The notes beneath the pieces were generated by a model, which was given only the letters and a program-made list of their open reading frames with translations, was not told where the DNA came from and ran no database searches. From contig CM059557.1 of NCBI GenBank assembly GCA_030386875.1, forward strand, positions 61,272,514 to 61,336,513: DNA of 64,000 bases, read 5' to 3'. A program made the position numbers and the translations under genes. This DNA comes from Morinoia aosen (lineage: Eukaryota; Arthropoda; Malacostraca; Amphipoda; Talitridae). Shown here one piece after another: positions 10,800 to 24,290 of this stretch. Numbering within the stretch: position 1 is the first letter of the stretch; each line of letters starts with the position of its first letter.

Positions 10800-13494
10800 A
10801 TAGTGAGTTTAGTGAGGAAATAATTATTTATTTACATATGCATCATTAGATGTATTTAACAATGGAATACGAGGCGCTAAATGATCTTATATGAATATGT
10901 ATCTGTTCCAATACTCATGCCCCATCCGCTTTGAGCACAATGATTACCAAACTACACTTAGGTGTAAATATTTCTACTCAAATAATGTCAGTTCCTTCAT
11001 GTTCAAGCTTTAACTTAAGAGAGTCCTCTATAAACAACAACAGCAATAACCCTCTATAAGCAACAATAAATCGTTGGCTTTTGATATCTGGCACAGACCT
11101 AGGCTAATTTATTGCTATAGAAGGTGTTTTTATTCGTTCTGCTTTTGTACATTCTAGTGTTAATAACGTGTAAAACCAGTATGGATCATCTTCGTTCTTG
11201 GCCCAATTCAAGCTCATAATCACCTGTATATGTTAGATATAATTTCACACCTCTGTCAGTCATCCGTTTTACTTCCCTTCTCTGGTAGTGAATGCGACCT
11301 TGAGCATTTCATAAGAAATCCTCTCTTCCATCGTCATACTTACCCTAAGGACCATTACTCCTACATGAGCTACGTGTATCTTTCATTTGAATTTTTCGTG
11401 TTTCAGCTTTTGTGTTCTGTGAACTGTTCCATAAGGGTTGAGTAGCTATCCAACAAAAAGGCTATTTGGAGAACCATCAATTCAATTTCAAGAGCAGACC
11501 ATGAAATGGAGGAAGAATTGATTATATTCTCTAAGAAAACTTCACTTGATATGTATCTCAGGACAGCTCACTTCATAGAAGGTTAGAAAAATAACTTTAG
11601 CGATGCAATTCCTAACACAATCGGCAATGTGCATTTGGACTGAAAAGATAATTTTTCAAGTCGCTAATAGTGATTCTTAAGCTCTGAATGTCTTCAAACA
11701 CAACAGATGTGAAGTATGCGGACTTAGGGCTGAATATTATCGTAACATGAATTTAAATACCAGAACAAGCTGTTTTCGAATAGGGGGGAGAAAGAAGGAA
11801 AGAAAGTGATGGTAGAAAGGTAGTTGACCCACAAGAAAAAATCTTTACCGTTTTCATTCGATCACGTTCATGGATCTAAATGTAACTCTATTGTCCTTCC
11901 ACATGTTGCGCAAATTGCTGTACGAAGTTTATTATCGCTCATTTTGGCCGGAACTTTTGTCGTTTTCTCATCGAGGAGCTCAACGAAAGGTGAAAAAATA
12001 AAATATCTCTCTGTTAGGGTTTCATTAGGCGCACGGAGAAAATTGTTAATTTCAAAGTTCCCAATCCTCAACAAAACATGATTTTGTTCCTTTGAGTCAG
12101 CCGTGTGGAAAAAGAAAACTGATAACATGTTGCAATTGGGCAGAACGTTGCCTATTTTCGTTTGTTGGAACATGTGACAATTGGTTGCCATCCATAGCCA
12201 TAGCACTTGAACGAAATGCTGAAGAAATCATAGAAAGACAGACAACGATCGAGCATATTGATAATTTACAGATCAAATTTTGAAGTGAACTTCTCACATG
12301 AACTCTCTAAAACAAAGTTAAAACTTTAACATTTGAGTTTAATACCAGCCGTGGTTTTGTTTCTCAGAGCTGGATGACTGAGGGCAAGGAAATTCAGTGC
12401 ATTATTTGGCAATCACTTCGAATACTTTCAATGAAGAGGAAGGAAGTACTTGTAGAGGAAGTCCTTGCCCTAAACTCGACCCTCAAATTGAACAGCTCTA
12501 ATGGAACACAAACAGAGTCCTCTTAACTTTGCTTGCTTAAGCTCATAACTTTGGACGCCACTTAAACTTCAGCCGTGAATGTCTGCACACAAATTTGAGC
12601 AGGAAGTCCCAATATCTCCACTACCGAAGTGCTTAACTCAGGTGGTTTACAATAAATGCATACGTTTAACCTTCAGTAACGTGCCCTGAACATACGAGTA
12701 TGCATAAGCAAGTTGTCTCATAAATATAGCGCGTTCTCTCATTTTGTGAGACTACTTTCGGCCTAGCATCGATGTCGTTTGTTGAAGTTAGTTTACTGAG
12801 GAATGTGATAGGTAACCTACAGTTTGAGTACGAGTGCCGACTAAAAATGATTTCTATGGTTGAAACATTATTAAAGCTCTCGCACTCAAAAAAATTTTAA
12901 CTGTTAATTTTGGTATAGAATTTAAAAGAAGGCAAGTTAGGTTTCCATGAAAGACTGTGTAGAATGGACAAGAAATAGTGCGAATATAACTTTAAAACGT
13001 GTACAAAATAAAATAAACAGTATTCGAGTTGTATTATGGGTTAAAAAAATGCATGAATATTAATTTCCAGAAAAGACGAACAAAAAATGTATTTGTTTGC
13101 CAGAAAGTTAAAATATATTTTTTCGGTTACATACTGCAGAAACTTAATAGTCTGTTTGTTTGAAAAGGACAGAAATCTGCTCGAAAAACAAATATATTTA
13201 TGACACACGGATTAAGTATAAAACTAAATATCACACGAATTAATTAATTTAACACGACACTAAAATAATAAATATAAAGAATGTTGAGAAAAACATTTTT
13301 CCTAACCTTGTCTCTAACGCTGTAAATTGTGTCAAGTCATGTCAAATAGATTAGAAATTCAGCTTAATTTGAGCAAAGTCATGATTCAATTTTTTAGGGT
13401 AGATTTAAATTTAATTTTAGTATTTAAAGTTATCTCTGTCAAAGACAAAATTCAAGATAACATCCAAAGAAAATATGCATGGTTAAATTTAACA
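10800..13494. other. Intergenic stretch, no gene recognised
   Basis: AT-rich unique-looking DNA. A 112-codon minus-strand frame (12206-11868) and overlapping plus-strand frames exist, but neither shows a domain I recognise or convincing splice context. I see no inverted-repeat ends. Confidence 0.5.
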
Positions 13495-16400
13495 ATTTAA
13501 ACAATTTTAAACAATTTATTTACCACAGGTGATACAGAGGTAGAATTTTTCTTAAGTCTAGTACAATGGTCAAATTTGAGTATAGCTACCTGTGGGCCCG
13601 AACAAGTTCAGCGACTTCTAGGGCATCCTACCATCACGTTATTCTAGGGTGTACAAAATGTTTAGCCTAGTTCACTTAACCTAGTTTCGCATTAGACTGA
13701 TAATTGAGATAATTAACTTGATATTTTATGCTGTATTTTACAATATAGGTCAAATCGGCTATATTTAACAGTGTGTTTGATAAAACGATTCAAGAGCAGA
13801 CAGAAGATTGGTTATTGTACCCAAAGCAAGTTACATTATGACATTATCATTAGTTACATGTAGGAGGCAAAATTTTGACACGGTGATCTTACACGACTAG
13901 TGTTCTGATAGGAAGTGAGACTCAAGATGTCTTTTGAATACTTTGTACGAATTACATTCACGGATCTCTGCAGGTATAGAGCTCCAAGTTTTGGTTCCAA
14001 CGAAGAGGATACTGTGTTGCGACTGGGCCTTTGAATAATAAGGAAGCATGAATTTACTTCTATTTCGGGTTAAATGGTCGTGATGACCAGTTTGCGAAGT
14101 CAATAATTGTCTTAGGATATTGTCGCCATCATTTATTAATGTTTTGTAAATGAAATTACAGATGGAGATTTTGTAGAGATCCGAAAATTTAAGTATATTT
14201 AAATTTTTGAAAGAATCATTTGTGTGAGCATTATATTCTAGGTTCTTTACCGCTCTGACAGCTCTTTTCTGCATAGTAAAAATTTTGTTGGTTTTATTTT
14301 TATCAGTTCCGTGCCATGCTTCTATTCCGTATTGCAGGTATGGAGAAATGAGCGTTCGGTAGAGCATTTGTAAAGCTGTTCCAGGCAGAAAATTTTTAAC
14401 TTTATTTAGGATTCCGATGGATTTTGATAATTTAGAACTAATATGAGTGATGTGCTCTTTGAAGGTCAGATGTTTCTCTATTATGATGCCCAGAAACTTA
14501 TATGAGTTGGTTTCTTCGATTTCACCTTCGCCAATTTTAATGCATGGGAGAGATACATCTTTCTTGTATGAGAATGTAATATAATTTGTTTTATCAATAT
14601 TAAGGTTTATTTTATTAGCTTTGAGCCACGATGAAACCTTGTGAAGTTCAGTATTTATACTCTCCACAATCATAGCAGGATTTTGGTTCGGAAGGACCGC
14701 AGAAAGCGTACTGTCATCGGCAAAAAGTATGAATTTGAAGAATGATGTAGATTTTACAATATCATTGATAAAAATCAGAAACATGAGAGGCCCAAGAACA
14801 GATCCTTGTGGAACTCCATGGCTAATTGTCTGTGGGTCTGATTTTGCGTCGTCAATGACAACGTATTGCTTGCGATTTGTTAAGTATGACCTGAACAAAT
14901 CATGGGCAATCCCTCGAATGCCATAACAGTGTAGTTTCGAGAGTAGTATTTTATGGTCCACACAATCAAATGCTTTTCGAAAGTCAAGAAATACAGAGAA
15001 GACAGGCTTTCCTTCATCTATATTAGAATAGAGTAATTGTAAATGATTTAATATAGCCTGTGTTGTTGATTTTTTAGAGCGAAAGCCGTATTGTTTATCG
15101 TAAAGAAATGATTTTTGTTTAAAATAAGAGTACACTTTTTGATACACAATCTTTTCGAATACTTTGCTAATAATTGGTAGTACGGAGATAGGTCGATAAT
15201 TGTTTACACAGGTTTTTTCACCACTCTTAAAGATAGGGGTTACTCTAGCAACTTTGAAGGAGTTCGGGAAAGTGCCTAGTAAGAGAGACTGGTTAATAAT
15301 ATTTGATATCAGCGGGGCTACAATGTCAGCAATAACTTTAAGTGCTTTAGTCGGAAACGTTTGTAACCCACTCGATTTATTTTTCATGTTGTTTATGCAC
15401 GTAATTACATCGGAGGAGTTTGTAGGCGTAAAGAAAAAGGAGTTGGGTTCTCGAACATGATCCATAAATTCCAGATGATCAGTAGGTTCACTTGGAATAC
15501 CATCAGCTATAATTTTCCCTACGTTTACGAAGAAGTTGTTAAAGAGATTATCAATTTCTTTCTTCTCATGGTATTTTACATTATGTTAACTAACATATTC
15601 AATTTTCTTTTTATCAGCATTATTCGGTTTACAGCCAGAGTTCAGGAGATGCCAAGTCTTTTTAACGTCAGTTTTGAATTGAGTAAACATGAGCGTAAAG
15701 TAGTTCTTTTTTGATGTTCTTATCTGGTTTGTTACATAGTTTCTGAATCGGTTATATTTTTCTCTAGATATTCGCCCTTTGTAAAGGAGGGCTAGGTACG
15801 CTTGACGTTTCTTTATATTTATCACGATGTCTCTAGCAATCCAGGGCTTTTGTTTATTTTTCGGGGTAACTGTACGAGTTACAATTGGGCAACACTGATT
15901 GTATGCGGTCATTATAGTTTCAGTCAACTTTACTACTGCTTCATCAATGCTCGTAGCATTATTGTTTTGTTGAGAGATGTGCAATGTATGCATTGATTCT
16001 TCTAGAACGGTGCGTATTTCTTCAAGATTTGATTCGTTTATTTTACGATATGAGTAAGTTTCAGCCCGTGCCTTGGTGCAAGCAATATAGACATTTTTCT
16101 TAATAAGAAAAACTGGGAAGTGATCTGATAAGTCAGAAGTAATTATTCCAGCAAGAAAATCACTTGGGTCTGTCATAAAGATATTGTCAAGCAGCGTAGC
16201 ACACTCTGCGGTTATTCGTGTAGGCTTTGTAATGATCGGAAGGAAGGATTGAGACTGAAAGGTTGTTAGGAAATTAGAGATTGGTTCATAGCTTTCATGT
16301 TTCAGTAGATCATAATTGAAGTCACCGCACATTATTATGTCATTGTATAAGGGCCTGTTGAACTGAGAAATAATACGATTCAGCTCATTCAGGAAGGATG

Positions 16401-16540
16401 CAGGACAGGCTGTAGAAGGCCTATACACCGTTCCAAGCACAATGCGTTTTACCATAAATGCATTAATGATAGTGAAAAAATTGTGTGGAGCTAATTTATA
16501 GCAAATAATCAAACAATTACTGCAGTTTTGAATGATACAC
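13495..16540 (-). mobile_element. LINE (non-LTR retrotransposon), 5'-truncated
   Basis: The coding part (16512-13897) is followed on the minus strand by about 400 bp of 3' region ending in short repeats of the AATTGTTTAAA type near 13495-13520, a tail style seen in CR1/L2-related LINEs. The 5' side lacks the first half of the endonuclease, as expected for incomplete reverse transcription. I could not identify target duplications. Confidence 0.85.
13897..16512 (-). pseudogene. LINE ORF2: endonuclease C-terminus plus reverse transcriptase, one in-frame stop
   Basis: Copies LINE RNA into DNA at a nicked target. The upstream part (16512-15586) holds the C-terminal half of an AP-type endonuclease: VYRP, GDFN, a TR-x-T-x-x-LLDNI stretch and the SDH-F-P catalytic motif. 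A TAA at 15586-15588 interrupts; the same frame continues without shift to 13897. The 522-residue downstream part holds the reverse transcriptase: YRPIS (about residue 90), FLDFRKAFDCVDH (159-171), GVPQGSVLGP (217-226), the FADD active site (248-251), then thumb and a C-terminal QKRA-R domain with a W-S-IP motif. The layout fits the CR1/L2/Jockey group. The single stop suggests recent loss of function; the first half of the endonuclease is missing. Confidence 0.9.
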
Positions 16541-16559
16541 TACGCATTTTTGCATGAAG

Positions 16560-19400
16560 CCGCTTTCATCTCATAGAGAATAAAGTATTTAATACAGATA
16601 CAGGAGGAATTACTCGTATCTTGCACTAACTGCTGGACAATGCTCTAACAACAACAGTATATACCTGCCTTTTTAACGTGTCTTCGCATTCTGAAAACAG
16701 CTTTCGCCTAAAATAGGCCCTCATTAGTCATCACAGTCTCGACGTCTTACATGGTGCTCGTCATCTCACTGCTGGGGTGGACAAACGTTCTTTCCGCAGA
16801 TAAATTTCTCGAGTTCCTTCGGTAGAGCATAGAAAATACACCATCATCAAATTCCCGAGAGGAACCGTGATTTGGACTTGTTTCATGGAATTTGAGCATT
16901 CGTAGCGACTGCAGCAGAAGCATTTAATTGCGATCTATCAGTTAAAATATAGAAAATTTGTGCACTGCCATAACGAAGTCGTCGGGCCGAGAGAAAACAT
17001 ATTAACTTGAATAGGAACTGTAAGAGAAAAAATCATGGAGAAGAAAAGTTTTGAGAATATTTCGAATGGACTTCCCGAACACTGGTTCTGAAGCAACAGA
17101 AACTTTGGCTTGCCAGAGACTGATTTTGAGTTTACAATTTTAAAATCGTGTGCATCTCTGCAGTGAACGAGTGGTGGAGATAGGTAGAAAAATCAACGTC
17201 ATCGGTTTAGCATTTTCGGAGTAGCAGGACTGTATGTATTTTGAGCGGAGACTGCAACACGTGGATTTATCGAAATTCTTTTGTTTGGAGCTTATAAATA
17301 GATTCGTTTGAATTCAGCATTTTAACTCATATGCATGTGTGAGACACTTTTAATTTTAGTCTGTTGGAACAAAGCCACGTGATTATAGAAAGCGAAGGAA
17401 ATCAATAAAAAAAGTCCGTTTTGTGACTGACCAGAGAGCAATTCTGTCCCTCAGTCAGGTGTTCTTCGGGTATCAAGCAAGACATTGTAATGCACGCGTA
17501 GTTCTGCAATTGCTGACTTATAACTTATTTCATTACAATGAGAATTTTATGGTCTAAAAGATATTAACTTATGCTCGTAATACCATATGCTCCCTGTACA
17601 GGTATTGGAGGTCGGAAATACAGAGCACGATGTGAAAGGTCTGTTTATTAAGAGAGCCTCGTTACAACTGAACCTCATGCGGGGTTGACCATTAGGCTAA
17701 ACTATCTTCAAGTAAAACATGACCAATAAAAGTAACTCCTAGGCGAACACCGTACACTCCCAAGGTGAGAATGTAATCTGTTGTGTGCATGACGTTTATA
17801 CCCACGCTAGATAATTAGTTCATTCACTTCGAGTGATTTAACGAATATTTGAGGCCATTCAAATGACGTTGCTACTCGTGCTTTCATAAATAGAGTAAAT
17901 AAAATTAGCCAAGTAATGTTGTTTCATAAAAACAATACAAACACTGTCTATTATACGAGGGCTATAATTTCCCGTGTGAACGAGGTGCATAAACTGTAAG
18001 AAATTTCAGTGAGCATCATCACATGAGAAAACTGATCAAATGAATTTATTTTCAACGCATCCATTATATAGAGGGAATTCAAATCCTTAGATGCACATCA
18101 TTATTTCTTAAGCACTGGTGAATATTTAATAAGCATTTATGTGACAATGCGCTCAAATAAAAAATTTCCCTGCGTTGTGTTCAACTTTTCGTTTGTATTT
18201 CCACAGTTGCTGAACTAATAAAATTTGGAGAGTGGTAGTCTTCACGTGATTGGTATCGTCAAAAACATATGGTAATCTCGAGGCTCTTCTGGCAACTAAA
18301 AAATACACGACTGCTTGCTCATGTACAGGACGCAAACGAATCGTGCGGTAATGTCGGAAGACCAATTTCATACCATAATTTTACGTCAATAAATATTGTA
18401 AACATTCCATTTGAAAGTCTAAGGAATCGATGAGATTATAAACAATATAGCAACTACCAGCGTTCGATATTAATATGCATGACTATATTTATTAGACTAA
18501 AGAGGTACCGGTCACACTGGTCAAGTAACTTTGAGGTATATTTAGGGAGTTTATGAAGGTTCACAGACTTTGTAGAATCTGACGTATGTCACTTGCACGT
18601 GGTGCCCTTAGATCCCACTTGATAATCAACGCAGTTTTTTGGCAGTTTCTTGACGGTTTTAGCAGAGGTTAGTGGTGCCGCAGCGCAGTGCAGCGGTCGC
18701 TAAGTCCGCTTTAGGGACGACTTTCTCTGCCGAGGCTGTCGGCGGCACTCGCGAGAACGTCTGCTTAGATCTGCCTTGAACTGCTAGAGGCCGCTAGTGG
18801 CCACGACTCAAACGCTCAATAAAAAATTTTCCACATAATCGAATTATCTGCCAAAAACCGCCCTACAATTATAGGCATTTTTTGGTAGTTCTTGGCAGAT
18901 AAAAACGACTGTGTGGAGCATTTTTCGGTCCTCACGACTACATGGAGCGGCTTACGTGATTTAATAAGCCGCCTGAAATCATTTAAAAATGATTATGTAA
19001 AATTAGCGGACAAACCTAGAAAATTATTTGCCTTTTTTTATGCTATATCCTTGCATACAAAGGGGCATAAAAAACTTCCATGAACTAAGAGCATTACTGA
19101 ACTTAATAATGCAGCTTTAATCAACTTTTGATTCATTGAATAAACAAAACTGATCTAAACAACGAGCAATGAACTCTATCACTTCGCAGAGGTCAAGAAG
19201 ATGAAAAAATAGGAATCGAATAACGAGATAGCTTTTAACGGAACAAACCTTTAATCCATTTCAACAAAACTTGCACGTTCATTCGCGCTGCTTAAAAAAA
19301 TTAAAGCCTTCTATAAACTGAAGTTTATTTGAAAAAATTGCTAAGTGAAACAAAGCACATCTTAATCTGTTATATATGAGTCGAACACACTTCCAATTTT
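16560..19400. other. Intergenic stretch, no gene recognised
   Basis: No protein family, splice-supported frame or terminal repeats recognised. Around 18640-18890 a GC-richer patch contains an imperfect inverted pair (TTTTTTGGCAGTTTCTTG near 18637 and TCTGCCAAAAACCG near 18848) and a GTGCAGCGGTC motif similar to the 22-bp repeat at 32388; it may be a small foldback or SINE-like fragment. Confidence 0.4.
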
Positions 19401-19420
19401 CTTTAAATAAGACCCGCAAT

Positions 19421-20037
19421 TTAAAATATTTCGGCTACGTCATTGCATACTGCGAACGATTGTCCATTCTTTCTATAATAATTTGGGACAGCTACGACTT
19501 CTTCTACAAGTCGATTTTCCTTTTCGTCGTGTTGCTCCCTAGCTAGACTCTTCCTCTGGCCGCGACCACCGTTCCAGTCGATGCTATTCTTTCGGCTCAC
19601 TCCTATGGCTGCGTGCAGTTCATTCATGGTAGCTGTCGCGTATTGAGGCATATCATCCAGAGCATCTGTGGAAAAAAGCAAAATGGTTCTTAGTATACAT
19701 AACTAACTTCCCAAGTGTAATACTTACTCATACAATAGAAAAGAAACGTCGACTCAAACACGCATGCGCACATGTACAGATGCACGTATTCATTATCTGA
19801 GCTTGATGTTCCACTTGTAAAAAAAATTCATCCTTTCCATTACATAACTTTAAATAAAAAATATCGTTATTTAGCAGCAGTTAATCATATGAGTATTTAA
19901 ATTATTTTGCACTACTGAAAATTACAAAAATGATTCACGTTAAAAGCACAAAAACAACTACATGTTCTCTCACCTTTCTCGAGAGCACGCACCATGTTCA
20001 AGAAAGAGTTCACGAGGGACATCATACGATGGGAGAC
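19421..20037 (-). CDS. 3' end of an unidentified short-exon gene (two exons seen)
   Basis: Two minus-strand exons are supported by splice signals and frame. The upstream exon (20037-19974, 64 nt) follows TTTTACTTCAG and ends at GAAAG|GTGAGA. The terminal exon (19665-19421) follows TTTTTTCCACAG and ends with TAA. Phases match: the last G of the first exon plus AT makes a GAT codon, giving ...RALEK-DALDDMPQ.... The joined tail is about 103 residues, charged, without a domain I recognise. The upstream part was not found with confidence; a 29-nt candidate (about 20729-20701, after TTTCTCTTTTCTAG, donor AGT|GTAAAA) is frame-compatible but weak. The gene has short exons like those at 60.5-62.2 kb. 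Function unknown. Confidence 0.45.
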
Positions 20038-20044
20038 CTGAAGT

Positions 20045-22490
20045 AAAAGATTTTTTAGTACAGTATATTAGAATAGTGTAGACTAGCATTGAACTAAGGC
20101 TCATAATGATTTAGGACATCAACTATTCGGTATAATATGAACACATGCAAAATCAGTAGGAAATGCATCGTATATTACATTAATGATTTATGTTGTATGG
20201 ACATTGTCTTTCAGCATTTTTTTAGCAGCCTGTCGTAGCTGTCTGATGGAAAAAAACGATCAGTAATCAGTCTGCGATGTTTTGTTTTGTTAGGTTCAAA
20301 TAAGAGTGTAAAAATTTTAATTTTTTTATGCTTCTATACATTAAATTTGCGCATGAAATGGAATACAAAAAATTTTTACGCAGAATACACTGGCTAAAAA
20401 GGAATGAAATTAGGTTATTTTTTTACACTGAATCTAAAAATCATGCTCATTTTACTCAATAAGATCACGTTAACAATATAATGGCATTTTAAAAATATCC
20501 TAAAGTCCGATATATTTGCAAGTTCATGGAACACAAACTTTTAAATAATAATCTACATCAAATTCTTATCATGTTTCTTTATTTTGGCTGAAAACTAATC
20601 TTGATTCGCTGTCTTTCAAAAATCCGTAATTTTTGATTGACAGTTAGGAAGATCCAAATGTCCGCATGTGTAACATAAATACTAGGATAGTTTTACACTT
20701 CCTTTCCATTTTATGCACATCTGCACTAGAAAAGAGAAATATTATTATTAAAAGTTACCCATGACCCGGTTCTACAGAAGTAAGCCCATACAAGCTTGTA
20801 TAATTGTGATATTTGGAAAACGTATGCTGGAATGCGAATAGACTATATCTTAGAAGTTTTACCAGGCCCAGGATAATTAATAAACATTACTTCTGTAAAA
20901 ATGCTTATGATTCACTTGACAACCCCAAGAACTTTCAAAAACAATTTTGAAACGCATGCCAATGCTATCTATGCAATGTCACTCATCTTATTTTAGCGAT
21001 AGGAAGCAATCTGGCGTTGGCTTTATTGTGTAAGGCATTTATGTCGTTCCAGAGACTAAACAACATAAAAAATCTTTTACAAACTCAGGATTTGTGGATA
21101 AATTTTACAGACAACCTCTCCCATGACTTATTATTCGGCAGCTTTTCTGAAGAGTAGACAACGATGATTAAAGTTTTCGTTTCTCCATTTTTGAAGGTAT
21201 GAGCGAGGTCCACCGCTAAAACGCTTCATGAAAATATTTCTGAACTGCCTAAAATAACATAGAGTTCTAAAAGCATGGCGATAAATTAGACTATAAACTC
21301 AACTCACTTAAGTACTCTCACTTAAAGCTTGAAGCAGACGTGAATGGAATGTGTCAAGTACATTTCTACAGTAACACTGAACGTATTTTCCTTACATTAG
21401 TGCACCGTTGTTATTCACACACATACACACACGCACGTCATAATGGAAACATTCAAACTACTGGCAACGGCAAACGTGTCAAAAAGCCTAATCGAAAAAA
21501 AGGGAAAGGAACTACAACCGAACAAGCAAAAGAAATATAGGGAAAAACTGATTTCTTGTCGACTTCTTGAATAAAATCCTCATAAGGGAGTGAGATGAAT
21601 AAATAAGCATTATTCATCTAAAAGTATGTCATAAAATCTCAGAAAACTGATGCTATGGACATCGTATTTGAAAAAATAGCGTCATTTGACACCCAAGCGT
21701 CTCGTAATCGAAATGAAACTCTCGGTCACGCGGAAGTGCAAATGATCAATGAGCTCCTGCTTTGCTTAGGGTTGATCTTGTACTTGTTTGCTTGTGCATA
21801 CGATTACATGCTTGTTTTTAGCACGAGACTCGTGTGCTCATATTCTGATGTGCCCAAGCACTAATTAAATTGTGTTCTCTTTTATTATTGTAATTACATT
21901 ATAATCAAATCTATATTAAGCAACATTAGGAATAAATTACCCTCAATCATTTATTTCTATGAGTGACATTGGTATTACGGTACTCATGTGTGTGTCGCAT
22001 GTAAGAATCCTTAATTTAAGATATTTCAAAAACCAAAGATGAGTTTCTTGTATCAACTATATTGGACATAAAGTGTCTTATTTTTTTCTTTCTGTTCTTC
22101 TTCTCATGTGAGGGAGTGCTCAAGTTTTCATTTGCAAGTGCACTTGAAAACTCATTCGCTCACTAATTCCTGCAAATTTGATATATGCTAGGCTTAAATA
22201 TTGCTTAAAACTATAAATAGCGCAGTTCGTTACTGCCTGTTTTCGATCGAGGCATTTACTGCAACGAACGACGAAAGCCAATGGCCAATCTGCTTGAATT
22301 CGACTGTAGACAGTTACTGTCAAGGTCTGCCAATAAACGCTATTCGGATTGATTCCCCTGCATTTTGTCTGCGGTGAACTGCTGAAATTCGTCTTAAAAC
22401 TGCGATCACTGAGAAAAACTGCTAAAAATCTTTCGCGCAACTACGCTAATTTTCAAATGGGTTGGGGAATGGCAACATATTTTTCACTGA
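20045..22490. other. Possible intron/upstream region of the 19.4-kb gene; otherwise empty
   Basis: AT-rich DNA. Several weak acceptor/donor pairs on the minus strand bracket tiny open segments (for example near 20378, 20715 and 20770), but I cannot choose among them. No mobile-element ends seen. Confidence 0.3.
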
Positions 22491-22497
22491 GTACTAA

Positions 22498-23706
22498 GGG
22501 TGGAGCGTTTTTTCACGATTTTCAATGTTCTAATATGGGTAGTGTAGAAAAGTTGTGAATGCATGTCAAAATAACTCATGCAAAATCTTAGACCTGTATG
22601 ATAAAATTTTCCCGTTGCACAAGCGCATTGAAAATTTGAAAAAGTGAGAAAAATTGCTAATATTTTCCAAGTGTGGAGTAAATTAAAAAATTGTCGCATT
22701 GACTTTGGGTAAGTTTTAAATGAAAGTACTAAATTTGCTCTAAAATTTCATTTCAATATGTTTTCCTGTGAAACTTCGTCTTCTGCTTGCACATTTGATC
22801 AGAAAAATGGAAAAAATACTTTAAAATGTAGTGTTTTTAGAATGTCACTATTTTTACATGTGGAGATTCACCTTCTTGTGTAATGATTTATATGCAGCTC
22901 TTAGTTTATTTTATCGATTATTAGGGTAATAATGACAATAAAATAATCCAGAACTCTCTACGTGGAAGTGGCTGCATGTCGAGTTCCACCCTACCCAACC
23001 CAACCTCCCATCCATGTTAGGTAGTCAAATTTAATTCAATCTGTATTGATTTTTTGTTTCAAATTTTGACAACTTCTTTCTACCTTCAATTCTGTTTCTT
23101 ATGTACCCGTCACGGGCCTCATTGCCAACTACAGAGGTAGAGGCATCTGTCACTAGTTTAATAAATCTTTCGACTGCCTGTGTGTGGCAACGGAAATCGG
23201 GAATGAGCTTTGACAATTCTCCTGATTTAATTAGAGTTGTGATATCTTCTGTAGATATCTTTTTTGTTGCTGGAGGTTCTGTAAGCTGGATGGTTTGCCA
23301 GTTAATCATAGAATAATATGATGTAGCAGAGAAAATAAGCTTAGGTAACTTAAATTTTCTTGGTACTGTTTCGTCTGCACATTCTCTTGCTTTCAGGATG
23401 CGTCTAAATCCAAGTTCACGAACTGTTTCTGATTCATCATGAATCATAGCAAGCAACAGGTTTTCCGGAAGAGCAAAGTAAGCATTGTTTTGCATGACTT
23501 TCTCAACAATATTGCGATGTTCCTCTGTCATTGAACGAGATTTGGTTATCAACGCAAATAAGTGCTGGGCGCCATGAATTACAGAAGGTTGCCTTTTGAT
23601 AGAGAACCAAACTGGTGCATAAACTGCCATGATGTAATTTATTATTGCCAGCAAAGAAGACGTTGGATTAACTTCGGATACAAACAGTCGTACCCTATTA
23701 AAAATT
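22498..23706 (-). pseudogene. Copy B: 5'-truncated transposase-like element
   Basis: Minus-strand copy of the family. The reading frame retains roughly the last two thirds of the protein (from NPTSSLL through YAPVWFSIKRQPS, GAQHLFAL, NNAYFALPENLLLAM and CHTQAVERFIKLVTDAS to a stop at 23031). Upstream, similarity to copy C ends around 23706 and the frame runs into unrelated sequence. The 3' region down to GGGTGGAGCG at 22498 is almost identical to copies A and C. Within the retained part the frame is open, so decay is by truncation, not mutation. Confidence 0.8.
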
Positions 23707-23709
23707 ATA

Positions 23710-23935
23710 GGAGTGGCATCGGTGATTCTTAGGAGCGCTCCCAAATATGCATGGTTGTTTCATCCATGCGTCTCCTATGAGGCAACTTCGAAGTGTCCAC
23801 TTTATAGGCGCGCCAGCGCCTCTGTCCCAACCGGTGGCCACGCATGGCTCAGCATGGAGCATTACCGTCGCGCTCCTAAGGCGCGACCAGTTTCTCCTAT
23901 TCACCATCGGAGAATCATGAGAGGCCCAGGATGGC
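23710..23935. repeat. Imperfect foldback segment between copies B and C
   Basis: CATCGGTGATTCTTAGGAG at the left and the reverse complement of CTCCTATTCACCATCGG at the right form partial arms, with a second inverted pair (GGAGCGC / GCGCTCCTAAG) inside. GC-rich centre with GGCGCGCC. Could be a small MITE; no clear target duplication. Confidence 0.35.
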
Positions 23936-24290
23936 CACCTCTTAATTTAATTTTAAAAAAACGGCTGCGCACAGCTGATTTCCCATTAGTCACACTTTCC
24001 AACCGTCACACTGCTCAAACCGATTATAACCAGTTTGCCCTTGAATTACCTTAGTTCTTGCGCGATTAATCAATTCATCATAAGCAAACACGGTTGATAG
24101 CACAATAAAAATGTACCAGAGTATTTAAATTGAATACATCCCTACTCACTTGCAGAAAATTTCAAGGGTGCGTGGTCATTATTAAGCTGACATTAATGGG
24201 ACATGTTTGTGACGTATAACTTATGCTTGAAGTTTTCGCAACGCAATAACTAAAGTAATTAATGGGCAACTGGCTATATTTGGTCACACT

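Noticed and set aside
11824-12297. Overlapping open frames on both strands of 60-112 codons
   Set aside because: No domain or splice support; frames on both strands suggest chance or unrecognised relic.
20161-20256. Exon of the 19.4-kb gene (acceptor TTTTTTTCCATCAG, product QLRQAAKKMLKD)
   Set aside because: The frame stops before any acceptable donor, so it cannot join the downstream exons.
20740-20790. A 13-nt micro-exon (AACCGGGTCATGG) upstream of the 29-nt candidate
   Set aside because: Phases fit, but the intervening intron would be only about 33 bp, too short for normal splicing.
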